Positions 1 to 8,055 are shown, counted from the stretch's first letter. The stretch: DNA of 35,473 bases from Terriglobia bacterium (GCA_021324365.1 JAJPJE010000023.1:1-35473), one strand, 5' to 3'. The notes: generated from the letters alone by a model not told the origin. Made by a program: numbers and translations.

Positions 1-10
1 AAGGTGGGAG

Positions 11-252
11 AACTTCAGATGGGCTGACTTAGCTCAGAGAACCTGAAAGAGGAGAAGATGGTAACCAACTCTGTTGCCAGTCTATCACCTTTTGTACAAG
101 TTCAGCTGCCTCCTAGCTTGCTGATGGATTACGAACCGGTGCGGGCAACCTTGAGTTTTGACAAGCCGCCCAGATAAGCCTACGATGACAATTGAGTGAG
201 CAGTTTCTCTCCTCTTTCAGATTCCCTGAACTAAGTCAGCCCATCTGAAGTT
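11..252. repeat. MITE-like element with 44-bp terminal inverted repeats
   Basis: Positions 11-54 and 209-252 are reverse complements with 41 of 44 bases matching (mismatches opposite 221, 225 and 230). They flank a 154-bp core without a convincing ORF. The arms are far too long and too widely spaced for a terminator. A small non-autonomous transposable element or a paired-end remnant is the simplest reading. No clear target-site duplication is visible, and the left flank is cut by the window edge. A related single end occurs at 16266-16294. Confidence 0.6.
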
Positions 253-310
253 CCTTCCTCTTAGCTCGAACACCGGTGCGTTTCTTCTGCAGTCCGTGAA
301 AGGGCATAGT

Positions 311-766
311 ATGACGTCACCTCCGATTAAGACGGATGCGTCGCTTTTCTCTGAGGGAACGGTATTCATCCAGGAAGGCGTGATGTTGCCGGACGCGATG
401 CGCATCGACACAGCCAGCTACTCGCGCGGGTGGCAGGTAGTCACCAACGATCAGAGAACCTTCGACGCGAGCATAGCTGCGGCAGGCTGGAACTTCTTCT
501 TTACCGTGGGAAAGCTGGAGGGCATCGCCTTCGGGCGTTTGAATTCTCTCAATCTAAGCCGGGCCATGCGACGCATTCTGCGCCAGGTGAAGGAGCGAAA
601 CTTCAACGCCGTCCAGATAACTGGGATCAAGATCTTTAAGGCTCTGGGCCTCATTCGGTATGTACGAATCTCCGCTCATGCCCGTCACCTGCAAAAAAGT
701 AGCCAACTCGATACTGACCAGCAGCGGAAGATCGCGCAGGAACAGTCTGCCTGGGCCGTGGGTTAG
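311..766 (+). CDS. Hypothetical protein, 151 aa
   Basis: I do not recognise a family. The ATG at 311 is chosen because GAAAGGG lies about 7 nt upstream; an in-frame GTG at 296 is the alternative. The protein looks soluble, with no signal peptide or membrane segment. The middle contains a compact region (about residues 35-80) with aromatic and glycine residues. It is followed by a basic helical stretch rich in Arg and Lys (about 85-135) and a Gln-rich end. It sits 58 nt after the right arm of the MITE-like element, so that element may carry or disturb its promoter. The next gene starts 53 nt downstream on the same strand. Confidence 0.6.
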   Translation: MTSPPIKTDASLFSEGTVFIQEGVMLPDAMRIDTASYSRGWQVVTNDQRTFDASIAAAGWNFFFTVGKLEGIAFGRLNSLNLSRAMRRILRQVKERNFNAVQITGIKIFKALGLIRYVRISAHARHLQKSSQLDTDQQRKIAQEQSAWAVG

Positions 767-819
767 TTCGGAATGGTATCTCTGCACCGCAACACCAAAA
801 TGGAATCAAGGAGATTGTC

Positions 820-1170
820 ATGGGAACAATGATTTTGAAGTGCACAGCGATTCTGACTCTAGTGCTTGCTACTGCTCTGAATCCGACGCAAAACCTACAG
901 CTCTTACTTGGAATTGTAGTCTTTACAGCCGGAATAGCCGTAGCCGCCCAGGCGATGCGGGCGAAAAAGTATGTGTGGGCGGCAGTTTTCGCCGGCATGG
1001 CCCTATTTTTCAATCCGATCTTAGTGATCCAGTCGGCGTATTCCAGACATATTGCGTTCAACATCGCTTGTGTGGCGGCGTTCGCCTTGTCGTTATTCCT
1101 ACTCGAAAATCTTCCCCGGAAAACGGTTGCGTCGATCATCCACCAGAATTCCGATAGCGAGTCGTTATGA
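820..1170 (+). CDS. Small membrane protein, DUF6804-like
   Basis: This 116-residue protein has about four hydrophobic segments (roughly residues 5-20, 27-45, 52-72 and 80-96) and a polar tail. The segment reading WAAVFAGMALFFNP resembles the conserved core of the small DUF6804 membrane proteins, whose function is unknown. An AAGGAG ribosome site lies about 7 nt before the ATG. The stop overlaps the start of the next gene by 4 nt (ATGA), which suggests translational coupling. The family assignment comes from memory of the pattern and was not searched. Confidence 0.7.
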   Translation: MGTMILKCTAILTLVLATALNPTQNLQLLLGIVVFTAGIAVAAQAMRAKKYVWAAVFAGMALFFNPILVIQSAYSRHIAFNIACVAAFALSLFLLENLPRKTVASIIHQNSDSESL

Positions 1171-1643
1171 AGACGGCAGCTCTGTGGGTAACCCATCGAG
1201 GAACTCAGACCTTCGGGTCGGACGCACCCGCAGCGACGATACCGAACTTGCAAAGAATGTTGGAGTCTATCGTTATTTCGAATTGGAAGGACGTCATGCC
1301 TGAGATGCAAAAAGGAATGGTCGACGTGGAGTATCGCCTCGCTCCCGACCATTCGCTCGAATATTTAAGGCTATGGGCAAGTTCGCGCTGGGGATTCAGT
1401 GACTTGATCTGCCAATATTCGATGTTTTGGCATTGGTCGAGTTCGAAAGAAGTGACTTTCGGCCCGGGCTACGGATCCAAGCCTCTCGCAAAGGTTTTGG
1501 ATTACGTCATAAGGAATGCATCAACTTTCAGAGATACATCGGGGACTGCGAATGGATTGGTTCACATCTATCCTTCGACTGAAGGAGAACGTCAATCAGC
1601 CGATCGGTTCATTGCCTCTGCGCGCGGGCGGTCGGTCAGCTAG
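1167..1643 (+). CDS. Hypothetical protein, 158 aa
   Basis: Not recognised. It starts inside the stop of the membrane protein gene (ATGA overlap) and has no strong ribosome site of its own, so it is probably read by coupling. The centre (about residues 62-100) is rich in Trp, Tyr and Ser. The C-terminal third carries a short segment resembling a conserved fold core (LVHIYPSTEGERQSADRFI). A shorter version from the ATG at 1296 is possible. No export signal or membrane segment is seen. Confidence 0.5.
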   Translation: MKTAALWVTHRGTQTFGSDAPAATIPNLQRMLESIVISNWKDVMPEMQKGMVDVEYRLAPDHSLEYLRLWASSRWGFSDLICQYSMFWHWSSSKEVTFGPGYGSKPLAKVLDYVIRNASTFRDTSGTANGLVHIYPSTEGERQSADRFIASARGRSVS

Positions 1644-1733
1644 CGAAATCTATTGAACGACTTCTGGTTTTACAAATGAGCTTCTCTTGCGGCGCGAAGA
1701 AACATTTGTCTGTGGCGGAATCTATTACACCAT

Positions 1734-1958
1734 CTACGATGCCGTTACTTCCCAGTCAACCGGAGGAAACTGCCGGGTGGTACCACCCTTTTTCCTCGTG
1801 CTCTGACTTCGGCCGCACGACAGACACATTGCTCCCACCTGCCTGATATCTGTCTCTTTCGATATTTCATTTTCACGCACGGCAAGAGAGCCGGCTATAA
1901 CCGGGCCAGCGCACACCTCACAGGGGTAGGCACAAAGATGAAGATATTGTTTTCTCAC
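1734..1958 (-). CDS. Small zinc-ribbon protein
   Basis: This 74-residue protein has two CxxC pairs (C13/C16 in PCEVC and C45/C48 in MCLSCG) around a short linker. That is the usual zinc-ribbon layout. The motif ETDIRQVG before the second pair matches small acidobacterial proteins I recall, none of known function. I start it at a GTG (1958) because AGGA lies 5 nt upstream; the open frame extends to 2084, but that start is a TTG without a ribosome site. It probably binds Zn as a structural or nucleic-acid-binding unit. Its role is unknown. Confidence 0.55.
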   Translation of the reverse strand: MRKQYLHLCAYPCEVCAGPVIAGSLAVRENEISKETDIRQVGAMCLSCGRSQSTRKKGGTTRQFPPVDWEVTAS

Positions 1959-2183
1959 GGAAATCCTAGAGGCTCTTACAAAAGGTAAAGTTGGCAGTTC
2001 AAACTGTCTGTTCACAATTGCTCTGTTCCGGCGGCTTCTCCGACCAATGACGAGACGACTGAGGTACCTGGGAGTGTTTGGCAAATGTGCGCATTAACTT
2101 CAGGGGTCCCTCGGCAGAGTCGCACGTTCGGGCATAGCGGTACGACTGAAGCCACCCATTTTCAAGGGAATTTGAAATACGGC

Positions 2184-2384
2184 TCAATGACTCGGGGATC
2201 GTTCCAGAAACTCGCCGCATTCCAGGCAGTATGGCTGGTAACGCGAAGTGATCCGCCCGCAGAACGGGCACATTCTTTGCGAGCTACCGCGCCTATCCTC
2301 TGGCGTTAACAGCGCAACCAGGCGCGCGAACGAATAGGCAATCAAGTCGAGTCGCCGGCGAATGTATGAAGCGTTTGAATCCAT
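2184..2384 (-). CDS. Small zinc-ribbon protein
   Basis: This 66-residue protein ends in MCPFCGRITSRYQPYCLEC, giving CxxC pairs C39/C42 and C53/C56. The N-terminal half is a basic amphipathic helix. The ATG at 2384 is preceded by AAAGGA at a 9-nt spacing, which is preferred over an upstream in-frame start at 2408. It is transcribed away from the cysteine-repeat gene at 2686, with about 300 bp between them that hold a Crp/Fnr-like palindrome. The function is unknown. It is one of several small zinc-ribbon genes in this window. Confidence 0.6.
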   Translation of the reverse strand: MDSNASYIRRRLDLIAYSFARLVALLTPEDRRGSSQRMCPFCGRITSRYQPYCLECGEFLERSPSH

Positions 2385-2499
2385 GACCTGCAGTCCTTTG
2401 GATCGCAATTGCTAGCGTCGTTGGGCATAGGTATTGACGCTGTTGTAAACGGCCGAGATCCTCAGCACCTTCAGGATGCCATGGAAAACGGTGAGATTC

Positions 2500-2515
2500 T
2501 GAGTCAGATTGCTCA
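2500..2515. promoter_or_regulatory. Degenerate Crp/Fnr-like palindrome TGAGTC-N4-TGCTCA
   Basis: The right half equals the consensus of the perfect sites at 8852, 11937 and 15539; the left half has two mismatches. A good -10 hexamer, TATAAA (2539-2544), begins 31.5 bp from the centre on the plus strand, close to class II spacing. The likely target is the cysteine-repeat gene at 2686, which would then have a leader of about 135 nt. The surrounding 2385-2685 holds no gene I can support. Confidence 0.4.
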
Positions 2516-2685
2516 CTCTGGCCGTTGGACCTGACTTCTATAAACATTCTGACCATAGAAACTTTCGGAACAAGTGAGCACTTCAGACCAGCCCTCCTGC
2601 CTTGAACTAGGCCATGATCGATATATAGAAAAAGGGCCGCTTCCCACTGATTTGAAGCAATGTAATCACCAGAAAAGGTAGAAAT

Positions 2686-3558
2686 GTGAAAATGAATTTT
2701 CGGAAGGGTCTTTGGACTCAAATAGCCCTGCTCTGTCTGTCGCCCATTCTGCTATTCGCTCAGACCCCTGATCTTGCGAAGAACTTGTCCAATTGTCAGG
2801 ATGGCTACGAACCCTGCGATCGCGCGAAGCTAACGCCCGCGGAATTAGAGGCCGTGGCGCTCGCCGGCCACCTCCGGAACCTCTCGAACTGCCGAAGCGG
2901 ACTCGACACCTGTGATCATTCGAAGCTCAGCGAGCAGGAGGCCGCTGCATTGGCAGTCGCTGACCACCGGCGAAACCTTTCCTCGTGCAACGACGGAATA
3001 GAGCCCTGTGACCGCTCTAAGCTGACTCCCGCAGAAGCTCGTGAAGTTACGCAGTCGGAACGCCAACATAATCTTTACGCTTGTAAGAACGCAATCGGCG
3101 ACTGTGATCGGTCAAAGTTGACTCCGTCGGAAATCGCAGAAGTCGACGAAGCAAAGCGACAGAGTAATGTTTTCGATTGCGAGAACGGAACGGGATTGTG
3201 CGACTATTCCGCCCTGTCTCCTTCAGAAACGCGGGAGGTAAACGCGGCTGAATATCAGCGTAATGCTGACCATTGTGAAAACCATTGGGGCGAATGCGAC
3301 CACTCTAAACTTACTCCACGCGACGCGCGTCAAGTTGCCACGGCTGAACAACGGCGGAATTTTGCCGCGTGTAAGAGCGGAGAAGAAACCTGCGATTATT
3401 CGAAACTCACCCCTCCCGAAGCGAAGCAACTGGCAGACGCCGAACACAAGCGCAACTACACAGCTTGCCTGCTCGGTCATGGTTATTGCGATCTGAGTCG
3501 ACTTACCGCTGCAGAAGCAAAGGCAATTCCGTCTCCACAGGAACCCCTTGCGAAATAG
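2686..3558 (+). CDS. Secreted cysteine-repeat protein (eight 32-aa repeats)
   Basis: The protein has 290 residues. A signal peptide (about 1-25, basic start, hydrophobic core, cleavage near LFA-Q) is followed from residue 33 to the end by eight repeats. Repeats 1-7 are exactly 32 residues with no indels. The repeat pattern is N-x3-C-x6-C-D-x-S-K-L-[ST]-P-x-E followed by a charged helix. Each unit has two cysteines seven apart, so one disulfide or metal pair per repeat is likely. I know of no described function. The regular register suggests a solenoid or a chain of small modules in the periplasm or outside the cell. A GTG start is chosen because AAGG lies 7 nt upstream; an ATG follows at 2692. 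A Crp/Fnr-like site lies upstream, and a metallothionein gene starts 35 nt downstream. Confidence 0.85.
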   Translation: MKMNFRKGLWTQIALLCLSPILLFAQTPDLAKNLSNCQDGYEPCDRAKLTPAELEAVALAGHLRNLSNCRSGLDTCDHSKLSEQEAAALAVADHRRNLSSCNDGIEPCDRSKLTPAEAREVTQSERQHNLYACKNAIGDCDRSKLTPSEIAEVDEAKRQSNVFDCENGTGLCDYSALSPSETREVNAAEYQRNADHCENHWGECDHSKLTPRDARQVATAEQRRNFAACKSGEETCDYSKLTPPEAKQLADAEHKRNYTACLLGHGYCDLSRLTAAEAKAIPSPQEPLAK

Positions 3559-3593
3559 CGTCGCAGAAAGGTTAGCCTCGAGGTGGAACGAAC

Positions 3594-3752
3594 ATGTTAA
3601 GCATTAGGCATCACCGATGTGAGCACATTCCGTGCCGCTGCAGGGTGTCACTAGACGAGAAATACTGTAGTCAAGCCTGCAAAGAAGCGGGATCCGAAGA
3701 GGTTGAGATTGCATGCCAGTGTGCCCACGAACGGTGCCCGCTTATGTTCTAA
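3594..3752 (+). CDS. Short metallothionein-like protein
   Basis: This 52-residue ORF contains eight cysteines (C9, C14, C16, C25, C29, C41, C43, C48) in blocks CEHIPCRC, YCSQAC and CQCAHERC. The YCS-x2-C and C-x-C-x-H-x2-C blocks are the signature of bacterial (SmtA/BmtA type) metallothioneins, which bind Zn or Cd through cysteine and histidine clusters. The AGGTGG ribosome site lies about 8 nt before the ATG. It follows the cysteine-repeat gene by 35 nt on the same strand and could share its transcript. The usual family length is about 50-60 residues, so it appears complete. Confidence 0.8.
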   Translation: MLSIRHHRCEHIPCRCRVSLDEKYCSQACKEAGSEEVEIACQCAHERCPLMF

Positions 3753-4058
3753 ATATTCTAGCTTGGTAATCACACAAACACTCACCTACGACAGACAAGT
3801 CTATGAGCGAGAAATCTTGATGGAACGTCCTCTCAGAACTTTGCTCTACGAGCTCACTATTTCACCCATCATGCAGCTTATCCGTCGGATAAGAGCGGCA
3901 TTGTTTACTTGAACTGCGAAGAAGGTCGCGATTTGTGTGCCGGATGTGTAAATCACCACCCTAAAAAGCGACGCGAGCCCCTAGAGTGGAACTCGCGCCC
4001 TTCCCGTACGTTAGCCATTATGGGCTAACGCAAAGCTTCGCGGAAAAATTTATCGATC
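3753..4058. other. Intergenic, no supported gene
   Basis: This stretch lies between the metallothionein and the 3' end of the GH130 gene. I see no coding sequence I can support; a 69-codon frame at 3703-3912 lacks features and overlaps the metallothionein. It holds the probable terminator at 3962-3997 and a 7-bp stem (GTTAGCC/GGCTAAC, 4010-4029) just beyond the GH130 stop. Confidence 0.6.
3962..3997 (-). terminator. Probable rho-independent terminator of the GH130 operon
   Basis: Read on the minus strand, CGCGAG (3997-3992) pairs with CTCGCG (3977-3972) and is followed a few bases later by five T residues (3967-3963). It lies about 60 nt after the GH130 stop. Confidence 0.5.
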
Positions 4059-5051
4059 CTACAATCGCTGCCGGCGTTCGGCAGCCCCGTTTGCATCTAG
4101 CCACTGAAGCAAAGCGCGCACGCTCGTGCGAGCCAGAGCAATGGAGCAATCGGCGGCTCCGTAATACAGATTGATGGTGTCTCCGTCGGCGTCCATCGTG
4201 TATCCACACGGGAAGACCACATCATCGACGTCTCCATGTCGCTCGTACTCCGCTTCAGGGCCAAAGATCCAGGAATCTCCACGCAGCAAACTTTGTTCTG
4301 GTCGCTTAAGGTCGAAGAGTGCCAAGCCTAATCGATAGAGACAGCCCGAAGGTGTGTGGCGAACCCCGTGATAGAGCACAAGCCATCCCCTGGAAGTCTC
4401 GATAGGAGGGGGCGACATTCCGATCTTGTTGGCGTCCCACCAGGCCCCGCGGCGTGCTTCCAGCATCACCTTGTGACGACCCCAGTGACGCAGGTCTGGG
4501 GAATACGAAATCCACATATGAGCGCCTAACGCTGTCATGGGCCGGTGGATGAGAGCCCAGTACCCCTCTATCTTGTGCGGGAAGAGGGCGGCGTCTTTGT
4601 CATCGGGTGACATGATTACGCCGTATCGCTCGAAGCTGCGGAAGTCGTTGGTCAGCGCGAGCGAAACCCCTGGACCGCCACGAGAATAAGAGGTGTAGAT
4701 CACGGCGTATTGCTTCAGTTCTGGCACGTAGGTGATCCGAGGATCCTCAATGCCCCAGAGTTCTTCCGGGTAATGATCCGGGTCCGGCATCAGCGTGGGC
4801 ACGGGATCGATCTGCCATCCATCCACGCCGTTGTTGGAACGCGCAGCGCAAAGATGCGACAGGCCTCGACGATCTTCCACTCGGCAGAGCAGGAGAGTAG
4901 TTCCATCCTCGAGTCTTGTAGCGCCGGGGTTAAAAACGGTATTGATCGGATACGGCCAGCTTTTGCTGGTCAAGATTGGATTGGCGGGATGGCGATGTAG
5001 CAGTGGCGTGTCATCGTGCGCGCTTTCCATCGTTGCATTACTGGCGGTCAT
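4059..5051 (-). CDS. GH130 family glycosidase/phosphorylase
   Basis: This 330-residue protein fits the five-bladed beta-propeller GH130 family, which cleaves or phosphorolyses beta-mannosides. Visible motifs are NPGATRLEDGTTLLLCRVED (41-60), GIEDPRI (100-106) with the probable catalytic acid D103, the S-x-D-x-K-D-A-A-L-F-P blade (about 148-157), NKIGMSPPPIE (208-218) and LVLYHGV. I cannot decide between phosphorylase and hydrolase from memory. The ATG at 5051 overlaps the stop of the GT4 gene (ATGA), with GGAG about 5 nt before it; a longer frame to 5237 lies inside the GT4 gene and is rejected as the start. It is the last gene of a three-gene operon. The pairing suggests synthesis and turnover of a mannose-containing glycan. 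Confidence 0.88.
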   Translation of the reverse strand: MTASNATMESAHDDTPLLHRHPANPILTSKSWPYPINTVFNPGATRLEDGTTLLLCRVEDRRGLSHLCAARSNNGVDGWQIDPVPTLMPDPDHYPEELWGIEDPRITYVPELKQYAVIYTSYSRGGPGVSLALTNDFRSFERYGVIMSPDDKDAALFPHKIEGYWALIHRPMTALGAHMWISYSPDLRHWGRHKVMLEARRGAWWDANKIGMSPPPIETSRGWLVLYHGVRHTPSGCLYRLGLALFDLKRPEQSLLRGDSWIFGPEAEYERHGDVDDVVFPCGYTMDADGDTINLYYGAADCSIALARTSVRALLQWLDANGAAERRQRL

Positions 5052-7483
5052 TGGATCTCCGGAACATTCGGCGGGGTGACAAAAGTAGGCAAGCCGATTG
5101 ATGCTGCTTCGTGGGTGGTTTTCTTGATGTCCGTGTCTTCGAGAAGACGCATCTCCAGAAGCGCCATCAAGAACGAAAGCGTAGACTCGGCTCCCTGGTT
5201 CTCGTTGGCTCGGTCGGGGTGCAACCCATCGCGGCATCCGCCAGTGCTGGAGTCGTAGAGAACAATCTGCAAGTCATTGTCACCGAGGAACCAGTTGAAG
5301 GCTGACCATGCCTCTTTCATCCAGCGGTCATCTTGCGTTGCTCGATAGGCCTGCAAGCATGCAGAAACGACCGAGCCTGCTTCGACCGGTTGTTGATCGA
5401 AGCGTGCTTTTTCGCCGCCCTTGCGATAAAAACCTTGCGATCCGATAGGTACGAAGTGTCCTTTGCTTTCGCAACGCTGGACGGACACAAACCAGTCCAG
5501 AGATTCGAGGCCGGCAATCAGCATCGCTTTGTCTGAAGTGCGCGAGGCACACGCCAGGAGAGCCTGCGGCAAGCGTGCGTTGGAATACGCGAGGACGTCT
5601 TCGAACCAGTTCCATCCCGTCGAGCGACACGACGCATAGATGTCGAGCAGGCGATGCGCCATTTCATCTCTGGTTTGAAGAGCCGCACGATCGCCGGGAA
5701 ACGCGTCCAGATATTCCTGCAATCCAAGGGCAGCGAAGGCCCACGCTCGCGGGCTGCTGAAATTGCGCATCGCCGGAAGAGCCGATTCGAAGAGTCGGGC
5801 GGCGGTTCCTCTCAAACCCGGTGACTTCGAGCGCCCCAGAACCGTGCCCAAGGCCCACAACGCTCTTCCATGGCTGTCTTCGGATCCCTCAGACTCGAGC
5901 CACTGGCGCTCGTAGCTTAAGAAATTCCTAAAGCGCCTGGTCGCCGGATTGAAGGCATGCCACAAAAATGCCAAATAGCACGATGCCAGCTTGGCCGACT
6001 CGGAGGCCGCCGACATGCCAAGCTGCTCTACCAGGACCGCCACGATAAGCGCGCGAGCATTGTCGTCAGTGGCATAACCTTCTCGGTAATTTGGCACCGA
6101 AAATACTGCATGCTGCAGGAGTCCGGTGTGGTCGGTCATGCGGTGTAAATGATCGAGTTTCACCGGGGGCAGCCTGTCCAACGTTCTTTCGGCATTCAAG
6201 TCGGAGAACGCAATACGAGGGACCTGCATGCGATCGGAGCGTGCGCGTACGAAGGTGCTCATGTAGGACTGGGCGACCTTATTCCAGACCATGTCGCGGG
6301 CATACAGGTAAGCGCGTTTGCGCATGGCATGACGGGCCGCTTCATTGTCGAGCAACTCGATTGCAGCCTTGGCAATCGCCTTAGCATCGTCGAAAGGAAC
6401 CAGTACTCCACGATTATCGTCCAGCAACTCGGTAGCGTGCCAATAAGGGGTCGAAATGACTGCCTTGCCGGCGCCCAAGGCATACGCTAACGTTCCCGAT
6501 ACAACTTGCGCCTCGTGGCGATAAGGGGTGATGTAAATGTCGGCCGAACCGACGAATTGCGCCATCTCTTCCGGGCTGACGAACCGATTATGGAAGATGA
6601 CATTGCGCTCTACGCCAAGCTTTCGCGCCAGGGCCTGCAATTGAAGCCGATATTGATCGCCTTCGCGGCGCCGGATATGAGGGTGGGTTGCACCCGCGAT
6701 GACGTAAACGGCTTGTGGATGCCGGGCGATAATCTGCGGCAGGGCCTCAATTACCAGTTCGATTCCCTTGTTCGGCGACAACAATCCGAAGGTCAGCAGC
6801 ACAGTGTTGCCTTCGGTCCCGGAGGAGTCTTTGTAGTAGTTGGGGTCGCCGAAGGGCAGGTCGGGAACGCCGTGCGGGATAAGGTCAATCTTTTGTTCCG
6901 GAACGAGGAACACCTCCTGCATGAACCGCGCGGAGTGTTCGCTCATCACAATAAGACGATCGGAGAGTGCGGCAATTTCGCCCATCACCATTCGTTGATT
7001 TGCGTCGGGCTCGCGGAGAACTGTATGCAGAGTGGTCACTAGCGGCATCTTCAGCCGCCGCAGCAATCGCAAAATATGGTTACCCGCCGGACCTCCGAAA
7101 ATTCCATACTCATGCTGCAGGGAAACGAGGTCGACATTGCTGAAGTTAAGAAAGTCGGCAGCATCCTCGTAGGACGAGGGATCGCCCTCCATTAATTCAA
7201 AGCGAACGCGTGCCGGGTAGCCGTACTCTGACCCGGGATCGTTTACCGGCACAGCCAAGAGTTGGGCAGCGGCGTATTCTGCCCCGATAGCGTCGCATAG
7301 ATCCGTGGTGAACGTGGCGATTCCACATTGTCGCGGAAGGTAATTTCCAATCACCGCTATCCGGCTCGGGAGTGAAGCGCCGGTCCGCAGCCAAAGAGAA
7401 GCCGCAAGTTTCCCCGGAATCTTCGGAGTACGCATCTTCAAGCGAGTCAACGAGCTTTGTGGCGAGGCGTTTTGCACCGACAT
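5048..7483 (-). CDS. GT4 glycosyltransferase with C-terminal helical domain
   Basis: This 811-residue protein has two parts. Residues about 40-415 form a GT-B glycosyltransferase of family 4: the N-terminal Rossmann core has the glycine-rich loop NYLPRQCGIATF (48-59), the second domain opens with FGLLSPNKGIE (232-242), and the donor-site region has HEAQVVSGTLAYALGAGKAV (323-342). Residues about 440-811 form an all-helical domain with TDDNARA (472-478) that resembles an (alpha/alpha)6 toroid, as in glycosidase-like proteins. Sugar specificity is not visible; mannose is likely given the GH130 partner. The ATG at 7483 has GGAGAG 6 nt upstream. It lies 13 nt after the zinc-ribbon gene and overlaps the GH130 gene by 4 nt. 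Confidence 0.85.
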   Translation of the reverse strand: MSVQNASPQSSLTRLKMRTPKIPGKLAASLWLRTGASLPSRIAVIGNYLPRQCGIATFTTDLCDAIGAEYAAAQLLAVPVNDPGSEYGYPARVRFELMEGDPSSYEDAADFLNFSNVDLVSLQHEYGIFGGPAGNHILRLLRRLKMPLVTTLHTVLREPDANQRMVMGEIAALSDRLIVMSEHSARFMQEVFLVPEQKIDLIPHGVPDLPFGDPNYYKDSSGTEGNTVLLTFGLLSPNKGIELVIEALPQIIARHPQAVYVIAGATHPHIRRREGDQYRLQLQALARKLGVERNVIFHNRFVSPEEMAQFVGSADIYITPYRHEAQVVSGTLAYALGAGKAVISTPYWHATELLDDNRGVLVPFDDAKAIAKAAIELLDNEAARHAMRKRAYLYARDMVWNKVAQSYMSTFVRARSDRMQVPRIAFSDLNAERTLDRLPPVKLDHLHRMTDHTGLLQHAVFSVPNYREGYATDDNARALIVAVLVEQLGMSAASESAKLASCYLAFLWHAFNPATRRFRNFLSYERQWLESEGSEDSHGRALWALGTVLGRSKSPGLRGTAARLFESALPAMRNFSSPRAWAFAALGLQEYLDAFPGDRAALQTRDEMAHRLLDIYASCRSTGWNWFEDVLAYSNARLPQALLACASRTSDKAMLIAGLESLDWFVSVQRCESKGHFVPIGSQGFYRKGGEKARFDQQPVEAGSVVSACLQAYRATQDDRWMKEAWSAFNWFLGDNDLQIVLYDSSTGGCRDGLHPDRANENQGAESTLSFLMALLEMRLLEDTDIKKTTHEAASIGLPTFVTPPNVPEIQ

Positions 7484-7496
7484 TCCACTCTCCTGT

Positions 7497-7823
7497 CTAT
7501 TGTCCGGGTCGTCGTTCGTGGCGATCCGCTGTGTCCCGTGAATGGTCATGAATTTTATGGCTGGTCCAGTCGTTGACCATGGAATCGACGGCGTCACGCC
7601 CCAGCACGGCCCCCTTCCACCCGCAGTGTTCGCAAGCCAGTTCGAAAACCGAGTCATGTAGGTCGTCTTGGACTCCCTGCTCCTTGAATATCGAGGTGAT
7701 CAGTGGCCAGTTGCACGAGGAACACGCAAAAACTGCCGTTATCAGGTTTCGCGGCAAGGTACGCGTAAACCCAACGCCTCTACGAAACTCCTTCTCGCTG
7801 GTGCTCATCTTTCCCGTTGTCAT
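7497..7823 (-). CDS. Zinc-ribbon protein, first gene of the GT4/GH130 operon
   Basis: This 108-residue protein has C34/C37 (ACSSCNW) and C64/C67 (ACEHCGWKG), a four-cysteine zinc site with about 26 residues between the pairs. The tail (about 75-108) is charged and probably disordered. The ATG at 7823 has GGAG 7 nt upstream. The stop lies 13 nt before the GT4 start, so it is almost certainly cotranscribed with the carbohydrate genes. The function is unknown. A regulatory or scaffolding role is possible but not supported by any motif beyond the ribbon. Confidence 0.65.
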   Translation of the reverse strand: MTTGKMSTSEKEFRRGVGFTRTLPRNLITAVFACSSCNWPLITSIFKEQGVQDDLHDSVFELACEHCGWKGAVLGRDAVDSMVNDWTSHKIHDHSRDTADRHERRPGQ

Positions 7824-8005
7824 GGTAATCTCCTGATGCGGGCTGGAAATTTAATGCGGTAACGGCTGAAGTACCTCAGCTTATACGGTAGTACTGAGAC
7901 TGCTCAGCAGGTTAACGATCAGGAACACCAGCGCCGCGACCACAAGTGGTGGACAGATCAAAGCCGTTCTGCGTCTCGCCGTAAAGTCAAAACATCTTGC
8001 GTCGT

Positions 8006-8038
8006 GAGCGCCCGAGACCTGACATGCTTCGGGCGCTC
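8006..8038 (-). terminator. Stem-loop after the SYLF gene
   Basis: GAGCGCCCGA (8006-8015) and TCGGGCGCTC (8029-8038) form a perfect 10-bp stem with a 13-nt loop, 18 nt past the SYLF stop. The T-tract on the minus strand is weak (TTTTG about 13 nt later), so termination may be inefficient. Confidence 0.5.
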
Positions 8039-8055
8039 GCGCGCAATCTGACTAA

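Noticed and set aside
651-1352. 233-codon minus-strand ORF
   Set aside because: It lies fully antisense to two ribosome-site-supported genes and shows no domain.
7865-7907. Palindromes GCTGA-N6-TCAGC and CTGAG-N4-CTCAG before the GT4 operon
   Set aside because: Half-site spacing differs from the TGAGCA-N4-TGCTCA sites, so I did not add them to the regulon; they could be other operators.
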